Origin: Pirellula sp.
Lineage (GTDB): Bacteria > Planctomycetota > Planctomycetia > Pirellulales > PNKZ01
Reading direction: 5' to 3'
Assembly (NCBI GenBank): GCA_013822735.1
Contig: PNKZ01000001.1
Location: 992,001 to 1,056,000 of the forward strand
DNA length: 64,000 bases
The position numbers were made by a program, and so were the translations under genes. A model generated the notes under the pieces. It was not told the DNA's origin. It worked only from the letters and a program-made list of their open reading frames with translations, and did not search any database. Shown piece by piece: positions 34,100 to 42,674 of the stretch. Positions within the stretch are counted from its first letter, which is position 1. Each line of letters begins with the position of its first letter.

Positions 34100-35500
34100 C
34101 TACTCCGCCTGCACGATCGCCGGCGGCTGCCAAGTGCCTTCGCCGACCGGGAGGATCGACGGCGGCGTTTCCTTCGGCCAGTAGAGGCGCATGACGAGGT
34201 AGATCGGACCGTCGGGTGCGGGGAGCCAGTTGGCCTCCTTGTCCGGTCCGGGCGAATCTTTCTGGATGTAGAGCGTGAGTGAGCCGTCGGCGTTCTTCTT
34301 CAGGCCCGGCAGCATCGGTGAGTTGATGAGGTAGCGGTTGATCGGGTTCTTGATCAGAAACTGCGTCTTGCCGTCGTACATCGTGACCGACCAGAACGCG
34401 TTGACCGGCGGCAACTGCCCCGCGGGGAAGGTGATGGTGTAGTTGTGCTGGCTGCCGTCGAGCGTCTTGCCGTCGGCGAGCGTTCTGCCCATCGGATACA
34501 CGGCCTCGACGGTGTCGTTGCCGTAGATGCCGCCCGTGGCCGCGGCGGCGCGGAGCAGCCAGTTGCCGTTGTAGAAGGCGCGGTCGCCGAACAGGTTGCC
34601 GGCTTTCCAGCCGTTGATGGTTTTCATCTCCGTATCGAGAAACTGCTTGATCTTCTCCTCGCCGGCTTTCATCCCTTCGGCCGCAGCGGCCTTCAGCTCG
34701 GGCGTTGCGTTCTTCATCCCGGCGGCGAATCGTTCGAGTTTGGCGCGAATCGCCAGCTCTTCCGGTCCGGGCGGCGCCAAGGGGAGCGCGAAGGCGAGGT
34801 AGTCCCAGAATTGGGTCTTCGCCAGCTCGTTGTTGATCTTGGGAAAATCGATCGCCGGCGCTGCCGGGGGCGCGGGCTGCTTGAGGTAAGCCGAGAGCGG
34901 TTGAGACCGGTAGCCCGATTGCACCTGGACGACGTTCGGCATGTCCTCCGCATTGAACAACTGTGTCCGGTACGCCACCAGCGAGAATTGCGTGGTGGAG
35001 CGAAACACCTTCTGGATGCCCGCCGGAGTCTCCCCTACCCAACCCGGGCCGACCACCAGGTAGTTGCCGGCTTCGGGCCCCGTGGCGCGCTGGCCGATGT
35101 AACCGTAGTTGAACGTGTTGCCGTCGCAGAGCATCACCGAGTAGTAGCGCTCCTTGGGAACGGCCGGGACCGACAGCACGATCGGCTCGGCCCGCAGGTC
35201 GAGCCACAGCAGGGAATACGGCGTGTCGCTGTTGGGAGTGACGATAGCCGTGTCCTCATACGTGAAGACGCGCGCCTCGTTCTTGATCTGGTTGAACGGC
35301 GCCTTGTATTGGCCGGAGTTCTTGTCCACGCAGTACTCGTACATCACCGCGTAGTTCATCACGATGGGCAGGCCGTAGATAAACCCTTCCTCGGCGATGG
35401 CTTGGGCTTCGGCGGGAGTGAGGTCTGCCGCCGAAGCGGACGTGAAGGACGCGAGCAGCATCATCGTGAATGCAACGGCTTTCAGTAGGGCGGGTTTCAT
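34100..35500 (-). CDS. Exported DUF1254/DUF1214 protein
   Basis: A 466-residue protein with a signal peptide (F-T-M-M-L-L-A-S-F-T-S-A-S-A). The N-terminal half is DUF1254 (Y-G-L-P-I-V-M-N-Y, then N-S-D-T-P-Y-S-L-L-W-L-D-L-R and Y-Y-S-V-M-L-C-D-G). The C-terminal half is DUF1214 (F-W-S-V-T-M-Y-D, S-P-M-L-P-G-L-K-K-N-A-D-G-S-L-T-L-Y-I-Q, W-L-P-A-P-D-G-P-I-Y-L-V-M-R-L-Y-W-P). The family is widespread and exported; no reaction is established. The start lies about 35 bp from the attC-like palindrome upstream, which may carry or separate its promoter. An NTF2-like gene follows 92 bp downstream. Confidence 0.93.
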   Translation of the reverse strand: MKPALLKAVAFTMMLLASFTSASAADLTPAEAQAIAEEGFIYGLPIVMNYAVMYEYCVDKNSGQYKAPFNQIKNEARVFTYEDTAIVTPNSDTPYSLLWLDLRAEPIVLSVPAVPKERYYSVMLCDGNTFNYGYIGQRATGPEAGNYLVVGPGWVGETPAGIQKVFRSTTQFSLVAYRTQLFNAEDMPNVVQVQSGYRSQPLSAYLKQPAPPAAPAIDFPKINNELAKTQFWDYLAFALPLAPPGPEELAIRAKLERFAAGMKNATPELKAAAAEGMKAGEEKIKQFLDTEMKTINGWKAGNLFGDRAFYNGNWLLRAAAATGGIYGNDTVEAVYPMGRTLADGKTLDGSQHNYTITFPAGQLPPVNAFWSVTMYDGKTQFLIKNPINRYLINSPMLPGLKKNADGSLTLYIQKDSPGPDKEANWLPAPDGPIYLVMRLYWPKETPPSILPVGEGTWQPPAIVQAE

Positions 35501-35534
35501 GAACGACTATCTCTTTTGGAATGAGCCAGCGGCG

Positions 35535-35660
35535 AGCTAACGTCTTTGGTCAGTTGCTCGCCCCGAAGTCGGACGAGCTTGAAGCGAATTGTAACTCGAT
35601 CGATGGTAACGACGTCAACGGCCGGCCGACGGGCGAGGCAACTGCAGCGAATGTCTAGGC
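35535..35660. repeat. attC-like palindrome A (126 bp)
   Basis: Outer boxes AGCTAAC (35535-35541) and GTCTAGGC (35653-35660), a 9-nt spacer, arm CAGTTGCTCGCCC (35551-35563) and its complement at 35631-35644, then again 8-9 nt to the second box. The layout matches two elements at 59.3 and 59.8 kb. The outer boxes are more decayed here than in those copies. Confidence 0.7.
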
Positions 35661-35676
35661 AGCCCAACTACGTGAG

Positions 35677-35922
35677 TTATGACGGAGGACATGGGGGGTA
35701 ATGGTCGACGCGAACAGCATGCCCGGTTGCCTTCATCGCGCTGATTACTTCGTCTCGGCGCTCATGGAGCCACACCGGAACGCAAACCGTCCATTGCGCG
35801 TCAGACGGTATATAAGCCACAAGTGGCTGTTTGCCCCATCCGCAGTCAAATGCAAAGCTACGCTCTTGTTCGTCAATGATGTATAGCGTTTCTTTCCATT
35901 CCGCACGTGCGATTAGTGCCAT
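35677..35922 (-). CDS. Small cassette-like hypothetical protein
   Basis: An 81-residue protein (M-A-L-I-A-R-A-E-W-K-E-T-L-Y-I-I-D...) with good protein-like composition and alternating beta/alpha character, e.g. Q-W-T-V-C-V-P-V-W-L and R-R-D-E-V-I-S-A-M-K-A-T-G-H. No family is recognised. Its stop is 17 bp from attC-like element A, which lies at its 3' side as in an integron gene cassette. No matching element is visible at its 5' side. Base composition is lower in G+C than the neighbours, in line with recent acquisition. Confidence 0.65.
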   Translation of the reverse strand: MALIARAEWKETLYIIDEQERSFAFDCGWGKQPLVAYIPSDAQWTVCVPVWLHERRDEVISAMKATGHAVRVDHYPPCPPS

Positions 35923-36168
35923 GCTGCCAAACAGGTATTCGGCCGCCGAATTGCGGCAAAAGATTACCGCAAAAGTGCGGTCTAGTACGGAACAACGGCA
36001 CTAGATATATCACGCCGTAGAAGAGTTTGCGAATCTTTGCGAACGCCGATTGCCGTGCGACGCCGCACAGGGCGCCGTACTCGGCCGCCAACGGAATGCG
36101 GGACCGACGCGTCGGCGACGGCGAGTGCAGCGACTGCGGATCAAGCGTGAGCCGTGGCCGCTGCCGCC

Positions 36169-37758
36169 TTACTGCTTTTCTGCTTCCCAGTCGTCGGTGC
36201 GAAACGGTGACGCCGGGAGCCCGGCGCCGTTGATGAGATTGCATTTCGGGTTCGAGGCCCAACCGTAACGCACGGCCGCAGGCTGCGGTACGTTCGGACT
36301 TGTGACCACGACGTTGCCGTCGACGATCCGCGCTTCGGCCCAATGGAATTTGTGATCGTCGCCGGCGACGGCAAAGGCGGTTAACGCGCCGGAAGCGGTA
36401 CGAAGACCTTCGGCGTGATCGAACGTGAGCACCATCGACGCGCCGTCGCGCTGCGCCGAACGAAAGAGCGGGCCGCGGGCGACCGTGTCGGACTTGCCGT
36501 AGACGTCGTGCAGCGCCAAGAGCGAAAGCCGGCGAGCGTAATCCGCCTTGTTCGTCGGGTGGCCGTCGGTCACGCCTCCGAGGTCGATCGTCACCGCCAT
36601 GCCCGTATGAGGAATCGCGGCCGCCTTTCGCATTTCTTCGCGAACGACGACTCCCCACGCCTCGGGTTCGCTCGGCAGCTTTTGTTCACGAGCGAAACGG
36701 GGCAATTGGACGTAGGCGAAATAGAGCGCCGGGTCGGACCAGCGCGTGCGCCAATCGTTGATGAGGGTCCGGAGCTGCGCGCCGTAGAACTTCGACAACG
36801 GCCCGGCGGCGTTGCGTTCCCCTTGGTACCACAGCACCCCGCGCACGGTGTACGGCATCAGCGGCGCGATCATGCCGTTGAATAAGCCGGCCGGTCGCAT
36901 GACGTCTAGATTCTTGAAGGCGGCCGGCGCCTTGGGGGCAGGCTGCTTTTGCTTGACGGCTTCGGCCCGACGCTGGAGCCATTCCTTCTTCGCTTGCTCG
37001 AATGCCTGCTGTGCGGCGGCAGGGTCGAAGTCTTTGGTTCGCGTTTGCCAATCGTCGAGCACCGGCTTCAATTCGCGTTGTGCCGTCTGCGCTTCAAGGC
37101 TCGTCCACGCTTCGATCGGCGTGCCGCCGACGGCGCTGTTGATCATGCCGACCGGCACGCTGAGCTCGCGCTGAATGTCGCGGCCGAAGTAGTAGGCGAT
37201 GGCCGAGAATTGCGCGGCGGTCGTCGGAGAGCAAACGAGCCATTTGCCGGGGCGATCGACCAGCGGCTCGCGCGGCGGCGAGGCGAGCTCGTAAATGCTG
37301 TACAGCGCGTCGTGCACGAACATCCGCAGCTGCGGATGGTCGGCGGCGGCGATTTCCGCGTCGGCATTGTCGACCGCGCCGTGCAGTCCTTTCATCTGCA
37401 TGGCCATGTTCGACTGCCCGGAGCAGAGCCAGACTTCGCCGACGAGCACGTCGTTGACCGTGAGGGTGTTGCGGCCGCGGACCGTTAACGTTTGCGGCGC
37501 TTGCGTCGCGCGGAGCGAATCGAGGGTCACGCGCCACGTGCCGTCGGCCGCGGCGGTCGTCGACTTCTCTTGGCCGGCGAGCGATACGACGACGGCCTCG
37601 CTCGCTGCGGCCCACCCCCACACGGCGACCGGCTTCTCGGCCTGCACGACCATGTGCTCGGAGAAGATCGCGGGGAGTCGAACCTCGGCCTGAGCCGACG
37701 ACGGAGCATGAACGAACAGCGCCGCAAGCAACCCTGCGGTCGGCAGAAAATTCTTCAT
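36169..37758 (-). CDS. Sialate O-acetylesterase-like SGNH hydrolase
   Basis: A 529-residue exported esterase (signal peptide 1-~24, L-L-A-A-L-F-V-H-A-P-S-S-A-Q-A). The nucleophile block is W-L-C-S-G-Q-S-N-M (Ser 116) and the late Asp/His block is D-G-H-P-T-N-K-A-D-Y-A-R-R-L; W-Y-Q-G-E-R-N-A also matches the family. It removes acetyl groups from sialic acids or other acetylated sugars and would act in the periplasm or outside the cell. It is single and divergent from the RraA-like gene, separated by 159 bp. Confidence 0.93.
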   Translation of the reverse strand: MKNFLPTAGLLAALFVHAPSSAQAEVRLPAIFSEHMVVQAEKPVAVWGWAAASEAVVVSLAGQEKSTTAAADGTWRVTLDSLRATQAPQTLTVRGRNTLTVNDVLVGEVWLCSGQSNMAMQMKGLHGAVDNADAEIAAADHPQLRMFVHDALYSIYELASPPREPLVDRPGKWLVCSPTTAAQFSAIAYYFGRDIQRELSVPVGMINSAVGGTPIEAWTSLEAQTAQRELKPVLDDWQTRTKDFDPAAAQQAFEQAKKEWLQRRAEAVKQKQPAPKAPAAFKNLDVMRPAGLFNGMIAPLMPYTVRGVLWYQGERNAAGPLSKFYGAQLRTLINDWRTRWSDPALYFAYVQLPRFAREQKLPSEPEAWGVVVREEMRKAAAIPHTGMAVTIDLGGVTDGHPTNKADYARRLSLLALHDVYGKSDTVARGPLFRSAQRDGASMVLTFDHAEGLRTASGALTAFAVAGDDHKFHWAEARIVDGNVVVTSPNVPQPAAVRYGWASNPKCNLINGAGLPASPFRTDDWEAEKQ

Positions 37759-37917
37759 GGAGTTGAACTTCCCACAAGGCGGGACGTTGCCGAAGGTCGG
37801 CAGCGCGGTTGACGAGGGGGGCGGATCGAAATAATATCAAGCCGATGATAATTAATCAAACACTCCCGTAGGCTTTGAAAAACAGCCGGTTTTCCCGCTG
37901 AAACAGGAGCTTTTCTC

Positions 37918-38685
37918 ATGTCCGTGCCGCACGCCGTCCCCGCATTGAGTCCCGGCGACCTGCTCGAGCTAAAGCGTTGGAACACGCCCACCATCTTCAA
38001 CGGCTGGGAGCAGGTCACGCGGCACGACATTGCGAAGGTCGGCATCAACGTGGAAGAGACGCGCGACTTCATGCCGCACATGGGGCCGATGGTCGGCTAC
38101 GCAATCACCGTGGTCTTCGAACCGAGCAACCCCGAACACCCGCGTCGCAACGCCAAAGCTTGGAGCGAGTATCGGGAGTATGTCGCCGGCGTGTCAGGTC
38201 CGAAGATCGTCTGCGTGCAGGACCTCGACAAGCCGCGCACGGTCGGCGCGTTTTGGGGAGAGGTGAATTCGAACATCCATCGGGCGCTCGGTTGCGTCGG
38301 CACGATCTGCGACGGCGGTATTCGCGACCTTGATGAGATGAACGCCGCGGGCTTTAAAGCGCTGGCCCGTCGCCTCTGCGTGGGGCACGGCTACTCGGTG
38401 CCGGTGAGTTGGGGCGCCGAGGTCGAAGTGTTCGGCACGAAGATCGTGCCCGGCCAATTGATCCATGCCGACAAGCACGGCTTCCTCGCCGTTCCGCTCG
38501 GCGACGAGGCGCGGCTTCTCGAAGCGTCGCGGTTTATGGACGGCAACGAATGCCAAACGTTGATTCCCGCCGCAACCGGCTCGGCCGGGCAGGCCGCCGC
38601 GCAAACGCTCGCGGCCATCAACGCGGCCGGCGCGCAGTTTTCGGCCAACGCCGTCGCGAAGTTCGGCCGCAAGGGAGAGTGGTAG
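37918..38685 (+). CDS. RraA-family protein (aldolase/dehydratase-like)
   Basis: A 255-residue protein with the RraA core: W-G-E-V-N near 118, then G-C-V-G-T-I-C-D-G-G-I-R-D (129-141), which contains the conserved D-G-x-x-R-D metal/substrate motif, and a later V-P-V-S-W-G. Relatives act as 4-hydroxy-4-methyl-2-oxoglutarate/oxaloacetate aldolases; some inhibit RNase E, but this longer protein is not the short RNase E inhibitor. CAGGAG is 8 bp before the ATG. Its stop is 1 bp from the stop of the converging DUF899 gene. Confidence 0.88.
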   Translation: MSVPHAVPALSPGDLLELKRWNTPTIFNGWEQVTRHDIAKVGINVEETRDFMPHMGPMVGYAITVVFEPSNPEHPRRNAKAWSEYREYVAGVSGPKIVCVQDLDKPRTVGAFWGEVNSNIHRALGCVGTICDGGIRDLDEMNAAGFKALARRLCVGHGYSVPVSWGAEVEVFGTKIVPGQLIHADKHGFLAVPLGDEARLLEASRFMDGNECQTLIPAATGSAGQAAAQTLAAINAAGAQFSANAVAKFGRKGEW

Positions 38686-38686
38686 A

Positions 38687-39454
38687 CTAGTGCGCCGCCT
38701 GGTTGTGGCAGCATGATTTGGCAACTGCCGGCGTCGGTGCGTAGCAGTCGTGATAACGGACCCAAGCCATCGGCGAGGAAAGATTCGCTTCGTCGCGACC
38801 CTTGGGGGCACGATCGAGTATCGCGTAGGTCCCCATCACCGCGTCGAGGCCGCGCGCGTACGTCGAGTACGTGTGCAGTACCGAACCGCCGGCATCTTTG
38901 TAGAAGAAGCTGAGGCCCGGGTTCTCGATGTCGTAGGGGGACATGGTGTCGAGGTTGTACGTCTTCGCGCCGGAGGCGACTTCTTCCTGGCGGAACGACA
39001 CGCGGAAGTCGTGATTGAAATCGCAACCGCCGGACGAGAACCAGGGGATCCGCCAGCCGAGGCGCTGTTGGAAGGGCATCAGCTTTTCGAGTGGTGCGCG
39101 CGAGACGAGCACCAGCGTGACGTCGCGAGCATGCAGATGCTCGAGGATGCGGTCAAAGTGGTCGGTGACGAACGAGCAGCTCGGGCACCCTTCGTTCCAC
39201 CCGGGAGCGAACATGAAGTGGTACACGGCGAGTTGGCTGCGGCCGGCGAAGAGGTCGCCCAAACTTGCTTTCCCTTGCGGACCTGCAAAGACGTACTCCT
39301 TCTCGACGCGCGTCCAAGGAAGCGCGAGCCGGCGTCGGGCCAGTTCGTCGCTCCGCTTCGTTAGTTCTTTTTCTTCGGCCAGGAACGCTTGATGCGTTTC
39401 GAGCCATTGTTGTTTTGAGACCACATCGTGGTCGAGCATGTTCGTGGAGTTCAT
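38687..39454 (-). CDS. DUF899 thioredoxin-like protein
   Basis: A 255-residue DUF899 protein, a thioredoxin-fold family. It has the redox-type motif P-G-W-N-E-G-C-P-S-C-S-F at ~84-95, V-S-R-A-P-L-E-K (near 117), and W-F-S-S-G-G-C-D-F-N-H-D-F. No transmembrane region. It ends with Cys and His (S-C-C-H-N-Q-A-A-H). Third gene of the minus-strand ArsR-SRPBCC-DUF899 set, 61 bp after the SRPBCC gene. Specific redox partner unknown. Confidence 0.9.
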   Translation of the reverse strand: MNSTNMLDHDVVSKQQWLETHQAFLAEEKELTKRSDELARRRLALPWTRVEKEYVFAGPQGKASLGDLFAGRSQLAVYHFMFAPGWNEGCPSCSFVTDHFDRILEHLHARDVTLVLVSRAPLEKLMPFQQRLGWRIPWFSSGGCDFNHDFRVSFRQEEVASGAKTYNLDTMSPYDIENPGLSFFYKDAGGSVLHTYSTYARGLDAVMGTYAILDRAPKGRDEANLSSPMAWVRYHDCYAPTPAVAKSCCHNQAAH

Positions 39455-39515
39455 GACGGTGTTCTCCCGGCGGCAGTGTGAAGGAAAGCGGGCATGCGAT
39501 CGACGGTCCGTATTA

Positions 39516-39974
39516 CTATTTCGCTTTTCGTTCGGCTCGGGCGCGCATCTTGTCGATCCAAATGGCCCAGCCCTTCGGCATGCCTTCGCGGTGTTCCGAA
39601 AGAATCGCTCCGACGCCGCGATGCAAGAATGTCAGACGCGTGCCGCCGGCCTGGGCCGCGAAGCGGTATTGAATGTGGTTCATCGCCGGGTACGACATCA
39701 TCATCGGCCCGCAAATTTCCAGCAGCGTCGGCGGCTTGATCACTTGCACATGTCCCCAGAGGTGGCCGGAGTCGTTGCCGAGGTCGCGAAACCAGCGGCC
39801 GCCGGGCCAGGCTTCGAGCTTAAAGGGCATCGGCTTGCCGTCGCCCGATTGACCCTCGGGACCGAGTTCTTCGAGCATCGCTTCGAAGGCAATCTCGATC
39901 GGCGCCGCAATGTCGATCGTCCGGGCGATTTCAAGGGATTCGAGCGGCTGCTGATTCAGGGTAGCGGTGGTCAT
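39516..39974 (-). CDS. SRPBCC (AHSA1-like) protein
   Basis: A 152-residue START/Bet-v-1-like protein of the AHSA1 group: I-A-R-T-I-D-I-A-A-P-I-E-I-A-F-E-A at the N terminus, W-P-G-G-R-W-F-R-D-L near 57, and G-W-A-I-W-I-D-K-M-R at the end. Such proteins bind hydrophobic ligands and are frequently encoded beside an ArsR-type repressor, as here. Start 39974 with AAGGAAA about 8 bp upstream. It lies 80 bp downstream of the ArsR gene and is presumably repressed by it. Confidence 0.9.
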   Translation of the reverse strand: MTTATLNQQPLESLEIARTIDIAAPIEIAFEAMLEELGPEGQSGDGKPMPFKLEAWPGGRWFRDLGNDSGHLWGHVQVIKPPTLLEICGPMMMSYPAMNHIQYRFAAQAGGTRLTFLHRGVGAILSEHREGMPKGWAIWIDKMRARAERKAK

Positions 39975-40054
39975 GAGAGTTTCCTTTCGGAGAGTTGGTT
40001 GTTGGTTTGTGTGAACTATCGGGCCGTCCGGTAGTTCCTGGGCTGCGCTCGGTT

Positions 40055-40387
40055 TTACCGAGCTGCGCGTTGCTCGGCCCGGGCGCGGATGCGGTCGAGC
40101 TGATGTTCCCAATGCTTCTCGAGCGTCTGGACCCACTGCTGCACGATCCTCAATTGATCGAGGTTCAAGTCGTAGACCCTGCTCTTGCCTTGTTTCGTGA
40201 CGGTGACGACGCCGACCTCTCGGAGCACGCCGAGGTGCTTCGAAACGGCCGGCTGCGCCAGCCCCATCGCGAGCACGATCGCCCCCACGGCGAGGCCGCG
40301 CTTTCGAGCGAGCAGGTCGATAATTTGCCGTCGCCGCGGATCGGCGATGGCGTGAAAAACGTCGGCGGTGTCGGGTGTTGGCGTCAT
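40055..40387 (-). CDS. ArsR-family winged-helix repressor
   Basis: A 110-residue DNA-binding repressor: D-V-F-H-A-I-A-D-P-R-R-R-Q-I-I-D-L-L opening helix, then the recognition region L-A-Q-P-A-V-S-K-H-L-G-V-L-R-E and wing V-T-V-T-K-Q-G-K-S-R-V-Y. No Cys pair for metal sensing is seen, so it is of the non-metal subgroup found with SRPBCC genes. The ATG at 40387 is chosen because the ATG at 40399 overlaps the -10 box. With transcription expected at about 40388-40389 the mRNA would be leaderless or nearly so. Confidence 0.9.
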   Translation of the reverse strand: MTPTPDTADVFHAIADPRRRQIIDLLARKRGLAVGAIVLAMGLAQPAVSKHLGVLREVGVVTVTKQGKSRVYDLNLDQLRIVQQWVQTLEKHWEHQLDRIRARAEQRAAR

Positions 40388-40394
40388 GGAGGCG

Positions 40395-40422
40395 ATCATA
40401 TTCCATTATTGGAATATGTCAA
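40395..40422 (-). promoter_or_regulatory. ArsR promoter with embedded operator
   Basis: On the minus strand TTGACA (40422-40417), a 16-bp spacer and TATGAT (40400-40395) give a near-consensus sigma-70 promoter. A perfect palindrome with 9-bp arms (CATATTCCA/TGGAATATG, 40397-40418, 4-bp centre) fills the spacer and touches both boxes, the expected place for an autorepressing ArsR-type operator. Confidence 0.82.
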
Positions 40423-40520
40423 GATCGCGTTTTAAATTATGAATCGTCGTCTGTTTCTGCCGTGATGGCCGCTCGATTCGCTCGGGAGTAAGATGCCCCC
40501 TGCCCTTCAGGAGATTGCTC

Positions 40521-41588
40521 GTGGACAATTTCTTTCACAAGCTCGGAATCGAGCTGCCGATCATTCAGGCCCCGATGGCCGGCGTGTCGACGCCGGAGAT
40601 GGCCGCCGCGGTGTCGAATGCCGGAGCGTTGGGTTCTATCGGCATCGGATCGGTCGATGCCGAGGCCGCACGGCAGATGATCGTCGCTATTCGTGCAAAG
40701 ACTGATCGTCCGTTTCAAGTGAACGTGTTCTGCCATCGGCCTGCGATGGCCGATGCTGCACGCGAAGCGGCGTGGCTCCATCGACTCGAGCCGGAGTTCG
40801 CTCGCTACGGCGCGAAACCGCCGGCGCGGCTGACGGAGATCTACCGATCGTTTCTGACCGACGACGCGAAACTCGCGATGCTGCTCGCCGAGCGTCCGGC
40901 GGTGGTCAGCTTCCACTTCGGCCTGCCCGACCGTGAACGGATCGACGCTCTGCGTGCCGCGGGCATCGTGCTGCTGGCGACGGCGACGAGTCTTGCCGAA
41001 GGGCGAGCGATTGCCGCCGCCGGGATCGACGGGGTCGTCGCGCAAGGTTACGAGGCCGGCGGGCATCGCGGCGTGTTCGATCCTGCGAAGCCTGACGATC
41101 GGCTCGGCACGATGGCGCTGACCAGGCTCCTCGTGCAGAAGCTCGATCTGCCGGTGGTTGCCGCCGGCGGCATTATGGACGGCGCCGGGATCGCGGCGGC
41201 GCTCGCACTAGAGGCCGTCGCCGCGCAGCTCGGCACGGCCTTCATCGGGTGCCCGGAATCATCGGCGGACGCCGGCTATCGGGCCGCGCTCCATGACCCT
41301 GCCGCGCAACAAACCGTGATGACGGCGGCACTTTCGGGCCGCCCTGCCCGTTGTCTCGCCAATCGGTTTACGGCGCTGGGGGACCGCATCGAACCTGGCG
41401 TGATTCCGGACTACCCGATCGCTTACGATGCGGCTAAAACGCTGCATGCCGCCGCGAAATCGGCGGGAGAATTCGGATACGGCGCGCAATGGGCCGGGCA
41501 AGGGGCGCCGCTGGCTCGCGCATTGCCCGCGGCGGAGTTGGTCGCTCAATTACGGAGCGAGCTAAAAGCGTCGGGCGGCTGGGGCTGA
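40521..41588 (+). CDS. Nitronate monooxygenase family FMN enzyme
   Basis: A 355-residue TIM-barrel flavoenzyme (2-nitropropane dioxygenase family) that oxidises alkyl nitronates. The opening [13 protein letters not shown] (FMN-site methionine) is followed by G-A-L-G-S-I-G, the catalytic region G-Y-E-A-G-G-H-R-G (His near 180) and [10 protein letters not shown]. The frame begins at a TTG at 40515, but AGGAG at 40509-40513 is placed correctly only for the GTG at 40521. Divergent from the ArsR operon. Confidence 0.92.
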   Translation: MDNFFHKLGIELPIIQAPMAGVSTPEMAAAVSNAGALGSIGIGSVDAEAARQMIVAIRAKTDRPFQVNVFCHRPAMADAAREAAWLHRLEPEFARYGAKPPARLTEIYRSFLTDDAKLAMLLAERPAVVSFHFGLPDRERIDALRAAGIVLLATATSLAEGRAIAAAGIDGVVAQGYEAGGHRGVFDPAKPDDRLGTMALTRLLVQKLDLPVVAAGGIMDGAGIAAALALEAVAAQLGTAFIGCPESSADAGYRAALHDPAAQQTVMTAALSGRPARCLANRFTALGDRIEPGVIPDYPIAYDAAKTLHAAAKSAGEFGYGAQWAGQGAPLARALPAAELVAQLRSELKASGGWG

Positions 41589-41663
41589 GCTGCAGGCGAA
41601 GCTCCAGATAAGATAATTGGGGCATCACTTCGTTTTGCCCGAGGCGCCCGTGCCGCTTGCCTG

Positions 41664-41879
41664 CTAAGTCGATTTGTTCGCGAGTTGTCGCCGGTACTCG
41701 GGCGTCGGCAGGCCGCCGACTCCCCAATTCTCCAACTCCACTTCTTCAATGATCACGAAGGTCAGCGCCGGCGGCTTGTTCAGCACGTCCACCAGTAGGT
41801 CGGTCGCCCCTTTGATGAGCGCCGCCTTTTGCTCGGGCGTCGCTCCTTCACGAGTGATCTGAATCGTTACGATCGGCAT
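41664..41879 (-). CDS. 4-oxalocrotonate tautomerase-like protein
   Basis: A 71-residue member of the tautomerase superfamily. After Met removal Pro-1 (M-P-I-V-T-I-Q-I) is the catalytic base; E-G-A-T-P-E-Q-K-A-A-L-I and F-V-I-I-E-E-V follow the 4-OT pattern. Such enzymes tautomerise 2-hydroxymuconate or related enols. AGGAGAG lies before the start. It is 33 bp downstream of the SDR gene, at the end of the Ohr-SDR-tautomerase run. Confidence 0.93.
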   Translation of the reverse strand: MPIVTIQITREGATPEQKAALIKGATDLLVDVLNKPPALTFVIIEEVELENWGVGGLPTPEYRRQLANKST

Positions 41880-41912
41880 GGCTGTCTCTCCTGTTACGCG
41901 TCGTCTTGGCCG

Positions 41913-42626
41913 TTACCATTTGCCCGCATGTGCCCCGCCGTCGACGGGGAGCGTTGCCCCGGTGATGAACTTGGCGGATTCCAAGTAAAGCACGGCGTCG
42001 ACCACTTCTTGCACTTCCCCCATGCGCTTCATGGGATGCAGGCTTGCCAGGAAGTCGAGCGTCTCCGGGGCGTGCATCGGCGTCTTGATGATTCCCATCG
42101 CCACGGAGTTCACGCGAATATTCTTATCGGCGTATTCGATCGCCAGCGCTCGCGTCACGGCATCCAAGCCCCCCTTGGTGAGCGAGGCGAGCGCCGCCGA
42201 AACCTCCTTCATCGGTTGGTCGACGAGCGACGTCGTGAAGTTCACGACGTGTCCGCCCCCTTGCTTCAGCATCTGCCGAATCGCATGCTGCGAAACGTAA
42301 AAGAAACCTGCCAAGTTGAGGGAGATTTTGCGATTGAAGTCGTCCTGGGTGTATTCCGTGAACGGCTTCGAAATGAACATCCCGGCGTTGTTCAGCAGCG
42401 TATCGACCCGGCCGAACTTATCGACGGCGGCGCGGATCACACGCTCGGCGACCGCCGGATCGGCGATGTCTCCGGCAACCGTCTGCATGTCGGCCGTCGC
42501 TTCCGCCTGGATGGAGCGCGAGTTGGCGACGACCTGATAACCATGGTCGAGAAATCCTCGCACCAAGCCGGCACCGATGCCTTGTGAGGCACCGGTGACC
42601 ACGACCACTTTGCGTTGCGCACTCAT
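41913..42626 (-). CDS. Short-chain dehydrogenase/reductase lacking the catalytic Tyr
   Basis: A 237-residue Rossmann-fold protein with the cofactor motif T-G-A-S-Q-G-I-G (11-18), N-N-A-G (79-82) and the C-terminal P-V-D-G-G. At the Y-x-x-x-K site the lysine (K151) is present but the tyrosine position is Ala (A147, in A-L-A-S-L-T-K). I recall SDR proteins with a similar L-A-S-L-T-K segment, so this may be a subfamily trait rather than damage. Whether it is a dehydrogenase is therefore uncertain. AAAGGAA precedes the start. It lies 48 bp after the Ohr gene. Confidence 0.9.
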   Translation of the reverse strand: MSAQRKVVVVTGASQGIGAGLVRGFLDHGYQVVANSRSIQAEATADMQTVAGDIADPAVAERVIRAAVDKFGRVDTLLNNAGMFISKPFTEYTQDDFNRKISLNLAGFFYVSQHAIRQMLKQGGGHVVNFTTSLVDQPMKEVSAALASLTKGGLDAVTRALAIEYADKNIRVNSVAMGIIKTPMHAPETLDFLASLHPMKRMGEVQEVVDAVLYLESAKFITGATLPVDGGAHAGKW

Positions 42627-42674
42627 GACGGTATTCCTTTGCGAAGCAGTACTCTACGTAAGCGGGTGTCGCGT

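Noticed and set aside
34008-35207. N-terminal 400 codons of the frame ending at 33624
   Set aside because: This part is out of frame with the DUF1254 gene it covers; only the last 127 codons (NTF2-like) look real.
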